From Clostridia bacterium (GTDB taxonomy: Bacteria > Bacillota > Clostridia > TANB77 > UBA1234): a stretch of 64,000 bases of DNA. Position numbers and translations under genes: made by a program. The notes beneath the pieces were generated by a model. That model was not told the DNA's origin, did not search any database, and saw only the letters and a program-made list of their open reading frames with translations. Below are positions 25,146 to 34,836 of this stretch, piece by piece; position 1 is the first letter of the stretch; each line of letters begins with the position of its first letter. Location: contig JAFTQC010000054.1 of assembly GCA_017462965.1 (NCBI GenBank), forward strand, positions 57,044-121,043, given 5' to 3'.

Positions 25146-26411
25146 TTATAAATTATTCGCAGCTACAAACGCTGTACTATAAGCAATTTGTAAATTGAAT
25201 CCACCTGTATATGCGTCTACGTCAATTATTTCTCCTGCAAAAAATAATCCGCTTACTAATTTAGATTCCATTGTTGATGAATTAATTTCCTTTGTGCTAA
25301 CACCACCCGCTGTAATTATTGCTTCTTCAATTGGTCTAAATTTTTTCACCTTGAATTCTAAATTTTTAAGTAATTCGGCAAGTCTTCTTCTTTCTTCTCT
25401 TGTTATTTGATCTGTTTGTTTATCCTCTGGTATTCCTGATTTTTCTACAATATAATTTATTAATTTTCCTGGCAATAAATCACCAAGACTATTCTTAAAT
25501 TGTTTTTTAGTATATTTCTCGAAATCTCGTTGAATTCTCGACTCAAGTTTTTCTGTTGTTAAAGCTGGTTTCAAATCTATATTTATTGATATATTTCTAT
25601 TTTTAAATTTTTCTTCAATATTTTTTACTCTAAGTAAATGTGCACTACCACTTAATATTGTGGGACCAGACACACCATAATGCGTAAATAGCATCTCTCC
25701 GAAATCTTCATATACATTTTTCTTTCCATCAAGAAATTTTATTCCTACATTTTTTAGCGAAACCCCTTGAATTTGAACTATATCTTTCTCGTATACTTCA
25801 ACAGGTACAAGTGATGGCTTTGGAGTTATTATCGTGTGTCCTAACTTTTCAGCAAAGTTGTATCCATCACCAGTTGAACCGGTTGTAGGATAACTTTTTC
25901 CGCCTGTAGCCAAAATAACTTTTTCACATTCAATAATACCTGTTTCCACTTTCACAGCTTTAACTTTTTGTATTATTTCGTTATTTTCATTTTTTGTTTC
26001 TTGAACAATAATGTCCTCAACTTTTGTATCTACAATTACCCTAACTTTTTGTCTATCTAGCTCTTTCTTCAATTTATCAATTACTTCTAGAGCACTGTCT
26101 GACACAGGAAATATTCTTTCTCCTCGTTCTACTTTCGTTTTTACACCTATTTCATTGAAAAAATTTATTGCATCTTGATTTGTAAATTGATTAAAGGCAC
26201 TATATAGAAACTTGCCATTTCCAGGCACATTCTTTATGAAGTTTTCCATTTCAGTTGCATTTGTTATGTTGCATCTACCTTTTCCTGTTATTGATAACTT
26301 TCTTCCAAGGCTTCTCATTTTTTCTACAATTACAACTTGATGTCCTTTTCGACTAGCCATAATTGCTGCTACCATTCCTGCTGCTCCGCCACCTATTACA
26401 ACAACCTTCAC
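25146..26411 (-). CDS. HI0933/BaiN-like flavoprotein oxidoreductase
   Basis: FAD-dependent protein of about 421 residues. The dinucleotide-binding motif VIGGGAAGMVAAIMASRKG starts at the N terminus and is followed by GRKLSITGKGRCNITN, a family hallmark. The C-terminal FAD motif is LFFAGEIIDVDAYTGGFNLQIAYSTAF. Related proteins include BaiN of bile-acid conversion, but most members have no known substrate. The GTG at 26411 has AAAGGAGG at correct spacing; the upstream ATG would sit inside that site. Confidence 0.9.
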   Translation of the reverse strand: MKVVVIGGGAAGMVAAIMASRKGHQVVIVEKMRSLGRKLSITGKGRCNITNATEMENFIKNVPGNGKFLYSAFNQFTNQDAINFFNEIGVKTKVERGERIFPVSDSALEVIDKLKKELDRQKVRVIVDTKVEDIIVQETKNENNEIIQKVKAVKVETGIIECEKVILATGGKSYPTTGSTGDGYNFAEKLGHTIITPKPSLVPVEVYEKDIVQIQGVSLKNVGIKFLDGKKNVYEDFGEMLFTHYGVSGPTILSGSAHLLRVKNIEEKFKNRNISINIDLKPALTTEKLESRIQRDFEKYTKKQFKNSLGDLLPGKLINYIVEKSGIPEDKQTDQITREERRRLAELLKNLEFKVKKFRPIEEAIITAGGVSTKEINSSTMESKLVSGLFFAGEIIDVDAYTGGFNLQIAYSTAFVAANNL

Positions 26412-26447
26412 AATAGTACCTCCTTTCATACTATGTATAAAACTTCT

Positions 26448-27677
26448 TTAATTCATTTCTTCTAGCATTTTAGCAGCATTTATAACTGCTAATTTTCCAT
26501 ATGCATATGTCATACCACCTTGTAAATATGCCACATATGGAGGTCTAACCGGACCATCACAACTAAGTTCAATTGATGAGCCTGATGTAAACGAACCTGA
26601 CGCCATAATTACAGGGCTGTCGTATCCAGGCATATCCCATGGCTCAGGTGTAACATTTGAATCTACTGGTGAATTAAATTGAATACCTTGGCAGAATTTT
26701 ATAAGTTTCTCAGGGTCTTCAAACTTAATCATTTCAACTATATCAGAACGTCTCTCATTATATTTAGGTGATACTTCGTATCCTAATTTTTCTAGTAATC
26801 TCGCCGCAAATATACCTATTTTCTTTGCTTCACATACTATATGAGGCGCCATGAACAATCCTTGAAGCGCTTTTCTATTAAAGTCAAATGTTGCGCCACC
26901 TTCTTTTCCAAGGCCAGGAGCGCTATATCTATCACTTATAAGTTCAATCAAATCTTTTCTTCCAACTATATATCCACCAGTTGGAGCTATTCCACCACCA
27001 ATATTTTTAATCAAAGATCCAACGATTACATCCGCACCAATTTCAATTGGTTCTCTCTCTTCTGTGAACTCACCATAACAATTGTCTACCATTATTATTG
27101 CGTTTGAATCGGCATCTTTCACAGTTTTTATAGCTTCAGCCATTTCGTCTATTAAAAAAGCATCCCTATATGCATACCCTCTTGAACGTTGCATAATTAC
27201 CAATTTAACATTCTTCTCTGAAACTCTTTTCTTTATTTGTTCAAGATCAAACTTATTTCCTGGTAATAAATCAATTTGCTCATACTTAATTCCGTATACT
27301 TTAAGCGAACTTGGATTTTCTCTAATACCAAGCGTTTCATCAAGCGTATCATATGGTTTCCCATTTATACTAAGGACTGTATCACCAGGTCTTAAAATTC
27401 CAAAAAGAGTCGTAGCAATAGTATGTGTACCAGAAATAAATTGCATTCTCACAAGCGCATCCTCTGCCTTAAATATATCCGTAAAAACATTCTCAATAGT
27501 CTCACGGCCTAAATCGTTATAACCATAACCTGTAGTTCCTGCAAAATGAGCCTCGTTTATCTTATACTTCTTGAATGCATTCATAACTTTATTCGAATTA
27601 AAAAGCTCAATTTCTTCATTTTTTCTAAATTCAGATTGTATTTCTAACTCAACTTCTTCAATTAGTTCTTTATTCAT
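26448..27677 (-). CDS. Methionine gamma-lyase family PLP enzyme (aluminium-resistance type)
   Basis: A fold-type I PLP enzyme of 409 residues, COG4100/Met_gamma_lyase family. PLP-phosphate contact region FISGTHTIATTLFGIL, Asp in VDNCYGEF, and the Schiff-base Lys in GSLIKNIGGGIAPTGGY. Likely a sulfur-amino-acid lyase; substrate not proven for most members. ATG at 27677 follows TAGGAGAG. A 36-bp gap separates it from the flavoprotein gene, so the two may form one transcript. Confidence 0.9.
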   Translation of the reverse strand: MNKELIEEVELEIQSEFRKNEEIELFNSNKVMNAFKKYKINEAHFAGTTGYGYNDLGRETIENVFTDIFKAEDALVRMQFISGTHTIATTLFGILRPGDTVLSINGKPYDTLDETLGIRENPSSLKVYGIKYEQIDLLPGNKFDLEQIKKRVSEKNVKLVIMQRSRGYAYRDAFLIDEMAEAIKTVKDADSNAIIMVDNCYGEFTEEREPIEIGADVIVGSLIKNIGGGIAPTGGYIVGRKDLIELISDRYSAPGLGKEGGATFDFNRKALQGLFMAPHIVCEAKKIGIFAARLLEKLGYEVSPKYNERRSDIVEMIKFEDPEKLIKFCQGIQFNSPVDSNVTPEPWDMPGYDSPVIMASGSFTSGSSIELSCDGPVRPPYVAYLQGGMTYAYGKLAVINAAKMLEEMN

Positions 27678-27783
27678 TTTTTTCTCTCCTACGCAACCTA
27701 TTTTACATAACACAGACATTATAGTACAACTTTCTACATATTTCAAGCAAAATCGACTCGAATACTAGAGCTGTTCAAAAAAA

Positions 27784-27831
27784 GGACAAAGGGACGGGGC
27801 TTTTGTCCCGAAAAGCCCCGTCCCCTTGTCC
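27784..27831. repeat. Intergenic hairpin repeat (GGACGGGGC class)
   Basis: Arms GGACAAAGGGACGGGGCTTTT (27784-27804) and complement (27811-27831) with one mismatch. Followed by a second small hairpin GTTCG-CTCGCAA-CGAAC. Confidence 0.9.
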
Positions 27832-27863
27832 ACCGGTGTTCGCTCGCAACGAACCTCAAATTT

Positions 27864-27900
27864 CAAAAAAAGCCACTATCCAAAGATAGTGGCTTTTTTA
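27864..27900 (-). terminator. Intrinsic terminator of the ireB-ruvX-DUF1292 group
   Basis: Stem AGCCACTATC/GATAGTGGCT (27871-27894) with A and T runs on both sides; works in both directions. Confidence 0.9.
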
Positions 27901-27906
27901 TTTAAA

Positions 27907-28218
27907 TTAGTCTGCAAAATCAAAATCGTCTTTTGTTTTTTCTTTAAATGCTTCAAATACCTTCTCAGCTTCTGCTTCGTCATCTAAGCTTACATAGCTC
28001 TCTTCGTCGCCTTCGCCTTCAATTCTAAATATTACTACTTCTCCTTTTTCAGCTTCCTCAACTGGTAGTAATACAACGTATTCGTTGCCATCAACTTCTA
28101 CTACATCAAGAAATTCAAACTCGATTTCGTTTCCGTCTTCATCATTTAATATTATTTTATTGTCTAATTCATCGAATTCTCCTGATAAATTTAGTTCGTC
28201 GTTATTGTTTTCGTCCAT
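27907..28218 (-). CDS. DUF1292 family acidic protein
   Basis: A 103-residue strongly acidic protein with the DUF1292 (YrzB) pattern NEIEFEFLDVVEVDGNEYVVLLP. Function unknown in the family. Its place after ireB and ruvX is conserved in Firmicutes, which supports the call. ATG at 28218 behind AAAGGAG, 32 bp after ruvX; the operon ends in the terminator just downstream. Confidence 0.92.
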   Translation of the reverse strand: MDENNNDELNLSGEFDELDNKIILNDEDGNEIEFEFLDVVEVDGNEYVVLLPVEEAEKGEVVIFRIEGEGDEESYVSLDDEAEAEKVFEAFKEKTKDDFDFAD

Positions 28219-28250
28219 AACAATCTCCTTTCTTCGCTTTTAATAAAGCA

Positions 28251-28670
28251 TTAATTATTTTTATCTAGATACATCTGCAATATATACTGTGCAGATATAG
28301 TATCTACTATCTTCTTTTTTCTGTCTTTTCCTATAGATAGTTCTTGCATTGTCCTATGTGCTGAAACAGTTGTAAGCCTTTCATCAATTTTTATTACTTC
28401 CAGCTTAAATCTATTCTCTAGTTTCGTAATAAACTTGTCCGTTTTTTCAGCTCTAGGACCTTTACTAGAATTCATATTTAGAGGATAACCTATAACGATT
28501 TTTCCCACTTCATATTCAGTTATTATTTCGGCGATTCTATTTAATAACATTTTTTCATTATTACCATGTTCAATAGATTCAAGACCTTGAGCAGTTATAC
28601 CAAGTAAATCTGATATCGCTATGCCAGTTCTTGCATCACCATAATCAATACTCATTATTCTAGTTTTCAT
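28251..28670 (-). CDS. ruvX: Putative Holliday junction resolvase RuvX/YqgF
   Basis: RNase H-fold nuclease of 139 residues, implicated in Holliday junction resolution and in rRNA 5' processing. Acidic active-site positions appear in [21 protein letters not shown] and the C-terminal region [27 protein letters not shown] is the conserved loop. Overlaps ireB by 11 bp, so translationally coupled. Confidence 0.93.
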   Translation of the reverse strand: MKTRIMSIDYGDARTGIAISDLLGITAQGLESIEHGNNEKMLLNRIAEIITEYEVGKIVIGYPLNMNSSKGPRAEKTDKFITKLENRFKLEVIKIDERLTTVSAHRTMQELSIGKDRKKKIVDTISAQYILQMYLDKNN

Positions 28671-28920
28671 TATTTACTCCAATATATTCTTTAACTAATT
28701 CTTCTAACAATTCATCTCTTTCTAATTGACGAATCAAGCTTCTTGAATCTTTATAACTTGTTATATAAGTTGGATCACCAGACAAAATATAACCAACGAT
28801 TTGATTGATTGGATCATATCCTTTTTCAACTAAAGCTTCATAAACTTGTCTTAATATTTGTTTTGAATTACTTTTCTTTTCCTTTTCTACTTTAAAAAAT
28901 ATTGTATTCTCAGAATCCAT
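28660..28920 (-). CDS. IreB family regulatory phosphoprotein
   Basis: An 86-residue small protein with the IreB/DUF965 pattern [30 protein letters not shown]. In Enterococcus, IreB is a substrate of the kinase IreK and influences cephalosporin resistance. It heads the conserved ireB-ruvX-DUF1292 group; 15 bp downstream of the CpaE-like gene, so it may share that transcript. Confidence 0.93.
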   Translation of the reverse strand: MDSENTIFFKVEKEKKSNSKQILRQVYEALVEKGYDPINQIVGYILSGDPTYITSYKDSRSLIRQLERDELLEELVKEYIGVNNEN

Positions 28921-28934
28921 TTACTTTCCTCCTT

Positions 28935-31700
28935 TTATCCAAAAAACTTCTTGGTTTTCATCATTGCATTTTTTGGATACACCTTACCAACAATTTCTTC
29001 GATAGCTTGAACGAAATCTGTTGAATAATTTTTATAATTAAAGTTGCCAGTCATTTTATGAAGAGATTCTACATACTTAGCATAGTTATTCAAATTATAT
29101 GGTATCAAAGAATAATCTACTTTGCTAGGCATAAGTCCTGAATCAACGTAAGTTCCACCTGGATCATGATAGAAGTCTAATGCTCCAATTATTATTTTTG
29201 GGGTAATGCTTGTCTTAACAAATTTATTTATTATCAATTTTATTTTCTTCTTATCTAATCCTCTTGCATTTAGTTCTCTCAAGAACAAAGTAACATCTTG
29301 AATCTTCAAAATATCTAAATCTTGGATTAAATAAATCTCATCAGCTTGATCGAAATAATCTATTGGAGTTGTGAAATCCGCATCTACTATTGTTAAATTA
29401 CAATTAGATTTTACAGTTTCTATTATCGCTTTATGCTTATAACCTCTTCTTTGATCTGAAACAGATCCTGCAACAGTAGTATATAACTTAAGGTTAGAAT
29501 TCATTGTTTCAATATAATAATCCTCACCATCAGCTAATCTTTGCATACACTCTGCGGCTCTATTTTTTAATGCTTTTGATTCATCCGCATAAATATAATA
29601 CAAACTCTTATCTCTAGTCATATCAATTACAGATGTAACAACCTTTGAAGATGCAATCGTGTGTGCTACTGCATTTGTTACGAAAGTAGTTCCAACTTTA
29701 TTAGCACCTACAAAAACAACCATTTTTTTGTAATTTGGAAGCGGTGATGTTTGTACCGGAACTTCATTATTTGTATAATGTTGTGTTGCAGTCTTCGTAT
29801 ATTCATTTCTTAACTGTGTTTGAGCAGAAACAAGTTTTTCTTGTTCTTCTCTTAATTTTCTCTTCTCTTCCTCAAGTTTTTCTTGAGCCTCTCTAATCTT
29901 CTTTTGTTCCAAAGCAAGTTTTTCTTGCTCTTCCTTCATCCTTCTTTCTTGTTCTGAAATAACTGAACTTGAAACATTATTAACAACTTGATTAGTTGAA
30001 GGTGTTTGCACAAAGTTTGTGTTTGGAACATTTCTCTCTATTTCATGTGTAGTAACTCCAGTTGGAACAACTCCACTGTTAGTCGTAACATTTATTTTTG
30101 GTTGTACTGGATTTGCTTCTACTTTTTGCTCTACCATTTTTGGTGACACTTGATTTACTTCTACCTTTTGTTCAACTGCCTTTTGTGGCACTGGATTTAC
30201 CTGTATATTAGGTTCAATCTTAACTTGAGGTTTTGGATTAACATTATTATTAATAACAATATCATCTTTTTTCTCTTGTTTTGGAATAACCGTAGCCACA
30301 GGTATACTATTTTTCTGTTCTTTTCTATCTGGTGCATTTGGATTTGGTTTTATCTCCATAAGTGTGCCAGGTGCAGCATTTGGTACATTAACAGCATTGT
30401 TAGCTTTAGGAACAAAACCTGCATTTGTTCTTGCTTCAGCCTCTGCTTTAGCTTTAGCAGCAAGCATCGCTTGTTCTCTTGCAACAGCTTCAGCCTTTAC
30501 TTTAGCTTCTTGCTCAGCTTGTCTTCTTCTAGCCTCCGCTTCTGCTCTTGCTCTTGCTTCAAGTTCTGCTTGCTTTCTAGCTTCAATTTCAGCTCTTGCT
30601 TTATTTGCTAATTCTTCTTGTTTACGCGCCTCTGCTTCTGCAGCAGCAGCTCTTTCTCTAGCTTTTGCGTCTAATTCAGCTTGTCTTCTTGCCTTTGCTT
30701 CCGCTTCTGCTCTAGCAGCAGCTTCCGCCCTAGCTCTAGCCTCAAGCTCAGCTTGCTCTTTAGCTCTATTTTCTTCAGCCATTCTTTTGGCTTCTGCTTG
30801 TATATTAGCTCTCTTTTGCTCTTCAATATTGCTACTCAAATCAACCTTTCCAGAAGATTGCATTTCACTCATATCTATTTTTCCAACATTTTGAGCTGGA
30901 TCTGCTTTATGTTTTTTGAATCCGCCAAACAATCCACCTTTTTTCTTAGGTTGTTCTTTTTGAACATTTGGAGCTTTAGAAGCATTACTTTGATTTACCA
31001 CATTTACTTGTGATACATCCACTTGTGGAGCTAAATATTTATACCTATCAGCTTTGAATATTTCATCTTTTACTGCTTTTGGTAAATATTCAACTATGAT
31101 TTTAAGTTGAACTCTACTATATTGCTCCGCTACTCTATCAAATGTTTCCAAAAACTTTTCAGGTTGATTTCTAATACCTTCATAGAAACTTAAAATACTT
31201 TTTACTTGATATTCATCCACCTCATTATCTCTAGTGATTGAATCTTCCGTTATTAATGATGTATCAATATTTAAATATTGTTTAGCTTCTCTTTTATTTT
31301 TTGGTTTTTTAATTATTTCGCAAAGTGGATTCATATTTCTGTCATCGCCAATAAGCAAATTATAAATACCAATACTGAAAAGTTTGCTTATGAAAGGATC
31401 ACCTTTGCTTCTTCTATTTGTACAGATTAAAATAATCTCTGCATCTTGAGTCTCATCCGTAATTCTATCGATATAGTTGAAAATCATTCTATCAATTTGA
31501 TCTAAATCTTTTGATCTATACTCCTCAAGATCTTCATTGATTACAATTCTATCGTATGTTTTATTGTTCTTTACCTCTTCAATTAAAGCTTTAAAGAAGA
31601 ATACATTCTTATACTCTAAAACTTCTCCATATTTTTCATAATATTTGTCAGCTATATTCTTTGAAAGCTGATCTGTTCCCACTGCAAAAAGTACCTTCAT
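28935..31700 (-). CDS. CpaE/ParA-like ATPase with long charged coiled coil
   Basis: A 921-residue protein: an N-terminal ~130-residue receiver-like domain (MKVLFAVGTDQLS, DRIVINEDLEEY, AEIILICTNRR); a middle Ala/Arg/Glu-rich coiled coil with repeated ARAEAEA-type units (~290-430); a Pro/Asn/Gln/Val linker; a second coil; and a C-terminal ParA/MinD-like domain with a deviant P-loop VFVGANKVGTTFVTNAVAH. This layout is like CpaE/TadZ pilus-localisation ATPases or polar scaffolds. No Tad pilus genes are nearby. ATG at 31700, since the upstream GTG overlaps GGAAGGTG. Confidence 0.72.
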   Translation of the reverse strand: MKVLFAVGTDQLSKNIADKYYEKYGEVLEYKNVFFFKALIEEVKNNKTYDRIVINEDLEEYRSKDLDQIDRMIFNYIDRITDETQDAEIILICTNRRSKGDPFISKLFSIGIYNLLIGDDRNMNPLCEIIKKPKNKREAKQYLNIDTSLITEDSITRDNEVDEYQVKSILSFYEGIRNQPEKFLETFDRVAEQYSRVQLKIIVEYLPKAVKDEIFKADRYKYLAPQVDVSQVNVVNQSNASKAPNVQKEQPKKKGGLFGGFKKHKADPAQNVGKIDMSEMQSSGKVDLSSNIEEQKRANIQAEAKRMAEENRAKEQAELEARARAEAAARAEAEAKARRQAELDAKARERAAAAEAEARKQEELANKARAEIEARKQAELEARARAEAEARRRQAEQEAKVKAEAVAREQAMLAAKAKAEAEARTNAGFVPKANNAVNVPNAAPGTLMEIKPNPNAPDRKEQKNSIPVATVIPKQEKKDDIVINNNVNPKPQVKIEPNIQVNPVPQKAVEQKVEVNQVSPKMVEQKVEANPVQPKINVTTNSGVVPTGVTTHEIERNVPNTNFVQTPSTNQVVNNVSSSVISEQERRMKEEQEKLALEQKKIREAQEKLEEEKRKLREEQEKLVSAQTQLRNEYTKTATQHYTNNEVPVQTSPLPNYKKMVVFVGANKVGTTFVTNAVAHTIASSKVVTSVIDMTRDKSLYYIYADESKALKNRAAECMQRLADGEDYYIETMNSNLKLYTTVAGSVSDQRRGYKHKAIIETVKSNCNLTIVDADFTTPIDYFDQADEIYLIQDLDILKIQDVTLFLRELNARGLDKKKIKLIINKFVKTSITPKIIIGALDFYHDPGGTYVDSGLMPSKVDYSLIPYNLNNYAKYVESLHKMTGNFNYKNYSTDFVQAIEEIVGKVYPKNAMMKTKKFFG

Positions 31701-31746
31701 ATTAATCACCTTCCTGTTATTTTGCTAACTACTGCTTCATGAACAC

Positions 31747-32286
31747 CTATCTTCCAGCAACCAATAAAGCATATAGTAAAGGTAGTACATTGAAAACAAC
31801 CAAACCTATAGTAAATCCTACTATCCAGCCAAAACCTTGCTCTTTTTTATCAAGTTTTTTATTTCCCATAATCAAGAAATTAAACGCTCCAATTGTTATA
31901 CCAATAAAACAAATTGGCAAGCTATAAAGTCTTACAACATCTAGAGCGAAAGCAACTTGACCAAGAAATTCATCATTATATTTATCAATATAATATGCTT
32001 TTTTTCTTTCTGTTTTAGTAACATTAGATAAAATTTTGTCACTAGCATCATTTAATTTAGCATCTTCTATTGATTCATTTGTATTATCTTCTGTTTTTCC
32101 GTTTGACAATTCTTGTTCTTCATTAGCCTCAATATTTCCTAAATCAACTAATTCTTCATTCGCAGTATTTCTTTCCACGTCAGATTCTGTAGCATTGTCT
32201 GTTCCTAATGTAAAGCTTCCAAACAACGTAAGTGTAACGAAAACAGTTAAAATCATTGCAATTCTTTTTATGTAATTTTTTTCCAT
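31747..32286 (-). CDS. Small secreted/membrane protein, VirB2/TrbC-like, 179 aa
   Basis: N-terminal signal-type helix (residues ~7-27), an acidic Asn/Glu-rich spacer, then two C-terminal membrane helices (VRLYSLPICFIGITIGAFNFLI and the GFTIGLVVFNVLPLLYALL region) separated by a short basic loop. This is the shape of VirB2/TrbC pilin-like proteins, but no other secretion genes are present, so the label is tentative. ATG at 32286 follows AGGAGG. 46 bp upstream of the CpaE-like gene; probably one unit. Confidence 0.65.
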   Translation of the reverse strand: MEKNYIKRIAMILTVFVTLTLFGSFTLGTDNATESDVERNTANEELVDLGNIEANEEQELSNGKTEDNTNESIEDAKLNDASDKILSNVTKTERKKAYYIDKYNDEFLGQVAFALDVVRLYSLPICFIGITIGAFNFLIMGNKKLDKKEQGFGWIVGFTIGLVVFNVLPLLYALLVAGR

Positions 32287-32445
32287 ATTTCCTCCTTTTT
32301 TAACCGAAGATAATCTTCCACCACATATGATACTACATTTTATGATATATTTCAACATGAATTTCTTCTTATTATTATAACATATTTACCCCAGTTTTAG
32401 CCACCTTTTTTACTTATTTCTAGCTTTTTTGAGGATTTTTACTAT

Positions 32446-33663
32446 CTATGTTTTTACTTCTGTATACATTTTCTGTTTTTGAATAATTTCATTAAAATAT
32501 TGCATAAAATTTTTCCTGTTTATTTCATACGGTATTGTTATTGAAATTTCGGTTAATATTTCATCATTTAAAGCAACCTGAATTTGACCAATTTTTTCTC
32601 CTTTTTGAAGTGGTGCAACCAAGTCATGCAATATTTCATAATTATATTCTATCGCATTTGCATCCCCTTTTCTCACTAATACTTTCTTATTCCCTCCGAT
32701 TTTAACTTCATATTTATCATTCAATGACTTTTTCACTCTAATTTCAAAGCTTTTTTTCATATTTTCAAAGATATCTATCTCTTCAAACTCTTTATATCCA
32801 TACGCAATTAACTGTATGGTTTCTGTTGTTCTTTGTTTTTTAGTATCACATCCTAAAACCATTGTAATAAGTTCTCTTTCGCCACTTGATATTGACGTTA
32901 TTAGACATCTCCCAGCCTTACCTGTAAAACCCGTCTTTATTCCATTGACCGCATCATATATCGCTAACATTTCATTTGTTGTTCTTAATTCTTTTGTATA
33001 ATTATCTATCTTTATACTGGCTGTACTTGTGTTTGAAATTTCTAAAAGATATGGAATTCCCATAAAGTACTTAGTAAATATTAATAAATCTTGAATTGTT
33101 GTATAGTGATCGTCTCTATCTAATCCATGTGGGGTCACGAAATTTGTATTTGTTGCGCCTAATTCTTTTGCTCTTTGATTCATCATTTCGCAAAAATTTT
33201 CCACACTTCCGCCTACATGTTCTGCTATCGCGATTGCCGCATCATTTCCTGATGACATGAGTAATCCTTTCATCAAATCACCCATTAAAACTTTATTACC
33301 TTTTCTTAAGTTTATTGTAGAACCTCCTATAGAAGCTGCTCTTTCACTGATTTCTACAACTTCATCCATGCTTGAATTTTCATATGCAACTATTGCTGTC
33401 AAAACTTTTGTTGTTGATGCGTTTGGCAACTTTGCATCTATATTTTTTTCATATAAAATTTTGTCATATGTCTTATCATAAAGTAATGCAGCTGATGCAT
33501 TAATTTTAAGTTCTTGCACTTTACTCATCACTTCAATAATTTCCGCTTGTGTTAATATCTCTTCTTCATTTATGAACTCATTTAATTCTGTTGCATGAAC
33601 TTTAACGTTAAATGAAATTATTAAAATCGTAAATATACCAAAGATTTTTATAATTTTTCTCAT
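32446..33663 (-). CDS. D-alanyl-D-alanine carboxypeptidase (DacF/PBP5 type)
   Basis: Serine DD-carboxypeptidase trimming peptidoglycan pentapeptides; 405 residues. Signal peptide at residues 1-25; active-site Ser in NASTTKVL, the SxN motif in MSSGND, the KTG motif in NGIKTGFTGKAG; a C-terminal beta domain from ~300. Sporulation-linked DacF or vegetative DacA cannot be distinguished from sequence. Divergent from the ABC permease gene; ATG at 33663 behind GGGGTGATATTTT. Confidence 0.93.
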   Translation of the reverse strand: MRKIIKIFGIFTILIISFNVKVHATELNEFINEEEILTQAEIIEVMSKVQELKINASAALLYDKTYDKILYEKNIDAKLPNASTTKVLTAIVAYENSSMDEVVEISERAASIGGSTINLRKGNKVLMGDLMKGLLMSSGNDAAIAIAEHVGGSVENFCEMMNQRAKELGATNTNFVTPHGLDRDDHYTTIQDLLIFTKYFMGIPYLLEISNTSTASIKIDNYTKELRTTNEMLAIYDAVNGIKTGFTGKAGRCLITSISSGERELITMVLGCDTKKQRTTETIQLIAYGYKEFEEIDIFENMKKSFEIRVKKSLNDKYEVKIGGNKKVLVRKGDANAIEYNYEILHDLVAPLQKGEKIGQIQVALNDEILTEISITIPYEINRKNFMQYFNEIIQKQKMYTEVKT

Positions 33664-33789
33664 AAAATATCACCCCATGAAATTTTATGTTCTAGGTAAA
33701 GTTTTAGTACAAAGCTGTAACTTTCAGTTTCTATTTTCGTATGATATATAAACAATCTGTTTTATATATGATTGAAAGGGGTTTTACAA

Positions 33790-34599
33790 ATGAATAATGA
33801 AATCTCGAATGATAGAAAAAAATTTTTAAAAGATAAAAAAATTTATAAATTTAAAGTTGTTTTTACACAAATTTTTATTGTTTTGTTTTTTATAGTTTTA
33901 TGGGAAGTTCTTGCTAGACTTGAAATTATAAATCCTTTCATAACAAGTATGCCTTCAAGGATTTTAGATACTCTATGTAATTTTTCTTCTAATAATTTGT
34001 TATTGCATATCGGTGTAACTTGTTTTGAAACAATTATAGGATTTTTACTTGGAACTTTAATCGGAACGCTTATAGCCACGCTTCTTTGGTGGTCCAAGTT
34101 TGCATCCCGTGTTAGCGAGCCGTTTCTTATTATTTTACACGCGCTACCTAAAGTTGCGCTTGGTCCTATCATTATTGTTTGGGCGGGTGCTGGCACTCCT
34201 GCAATTATTGTTATGGCTCTTGCAATTTCTATTATTGTTACAATTTTGGAAATGTTAAATGGCTTTAATAACACTGATAAAAATCTACTTAAAATGGCAC
34301 AAACTTTTGGGGCCTCTAAGTGGCAGATTTTTTCTAAAATTATTTTTCCATCTAACATTAAAACTCTAATTAGCGCTATGAAAGTCAATATTGGTCTTTC
34401 TCTTGTCGGTGTAATTTCTGGAGAATTCTTAGTTTCTAAAGCAGGTCTTGGATATTTAATTGTTTATGGTGGCCAGGTTTTCAAATTAGATTTAGTAATG
34501 ACCAGCGTTATAATTCTTGGCTTTGCAGCTGCAATCTTATATTACTCTGTAGAATTACTCGAGAAGTTAATTAACAAATTTATTCTACATTCAAATTAA
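33790..34599 (+). CDS. ABC transporter permease, SsuC/TauC-ThiX family
   Basis: Inner-membrane permease of about 269 residues with six hydrophobic helices and the EAA-loop region (MAQTFGASKWQIFSKIIFPSN). The family imports sulfonates, nitrate, taurine or thiamine precursors. ATG at 33790 follows GAAAGGGG. The matching substrate-binding protein lies downstream beyond a ~180-bp hairpin repeat. No ABC ATPase is found here, so it must be encoded elsewhere or shared. Confidence 0.9.
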   Translation: MNNEISNDRKKFLKDKKIYKFKVVFTQIFIVLFFIVLWEVLARLEIINPFITSMPSRILDTLCNFSSNNLLLHIGVTCFETIIGFLLGTLIGTLIATLLWWSKFASRVSEPFLIILHALPKVALGPIIIVWAGAGTPAIIVMALAISIIVTILEMLNGFNNTDKNLLKMAQTFGASKWQIFSKIIFPSNIKTLISAMKVNIGLSLVGVISGEFLVSKAGLGYLIVYGGQVFKLDLVMTSVIILGFAAAILYYSVELLEKLINKFILHSN

Positions 34600-34780
34600 T
34601 AAAATTTCGGGACACAAGGACGGGGCTTAACGGGGAGCTTTCAGCAAGAGGGACGCCCCTTTTTGCTAAAACATAATATTAAATAAGAATTTATATTACT
34701 TTTTATTTTAGCAAAAAGGGGCGTCCCTCTTGCTGAAAGCTCCCCGCTAAGCCCCGTCCCCGTGTCCCGAAATTTTTATT
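34598..34780. repeat. Composite nested inverted repeat, ~183 bp
   Basis: A near-continuous stem of about 70 bp. The outer part has AAAATTTCGGGACAC...GACGGGGC (left) with its complement (right). A middle part has GGGGAGCTTTC. The inner part has AGCAAGAGGGACGCCCC, the same unit as at 694-749. It sits inside the ABC transporter gene pair, so it may attenuate transcription into the binding-protein gene. Confidence 0.93.
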
Positions 34781-34836
34781 CACCTTTTATTATCTTCTTG
34801 CATATTCATATATAAATTACTTATTTAGGAGGTTTT

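Noticed and set aside
30150..30894. Long plus-strand open frames opposite 28935-31700
   Set aside because: They mirror the Ala/Arg/Glu-rich coiled coil of the ATPase gene; such repeats give open frames on both strands.
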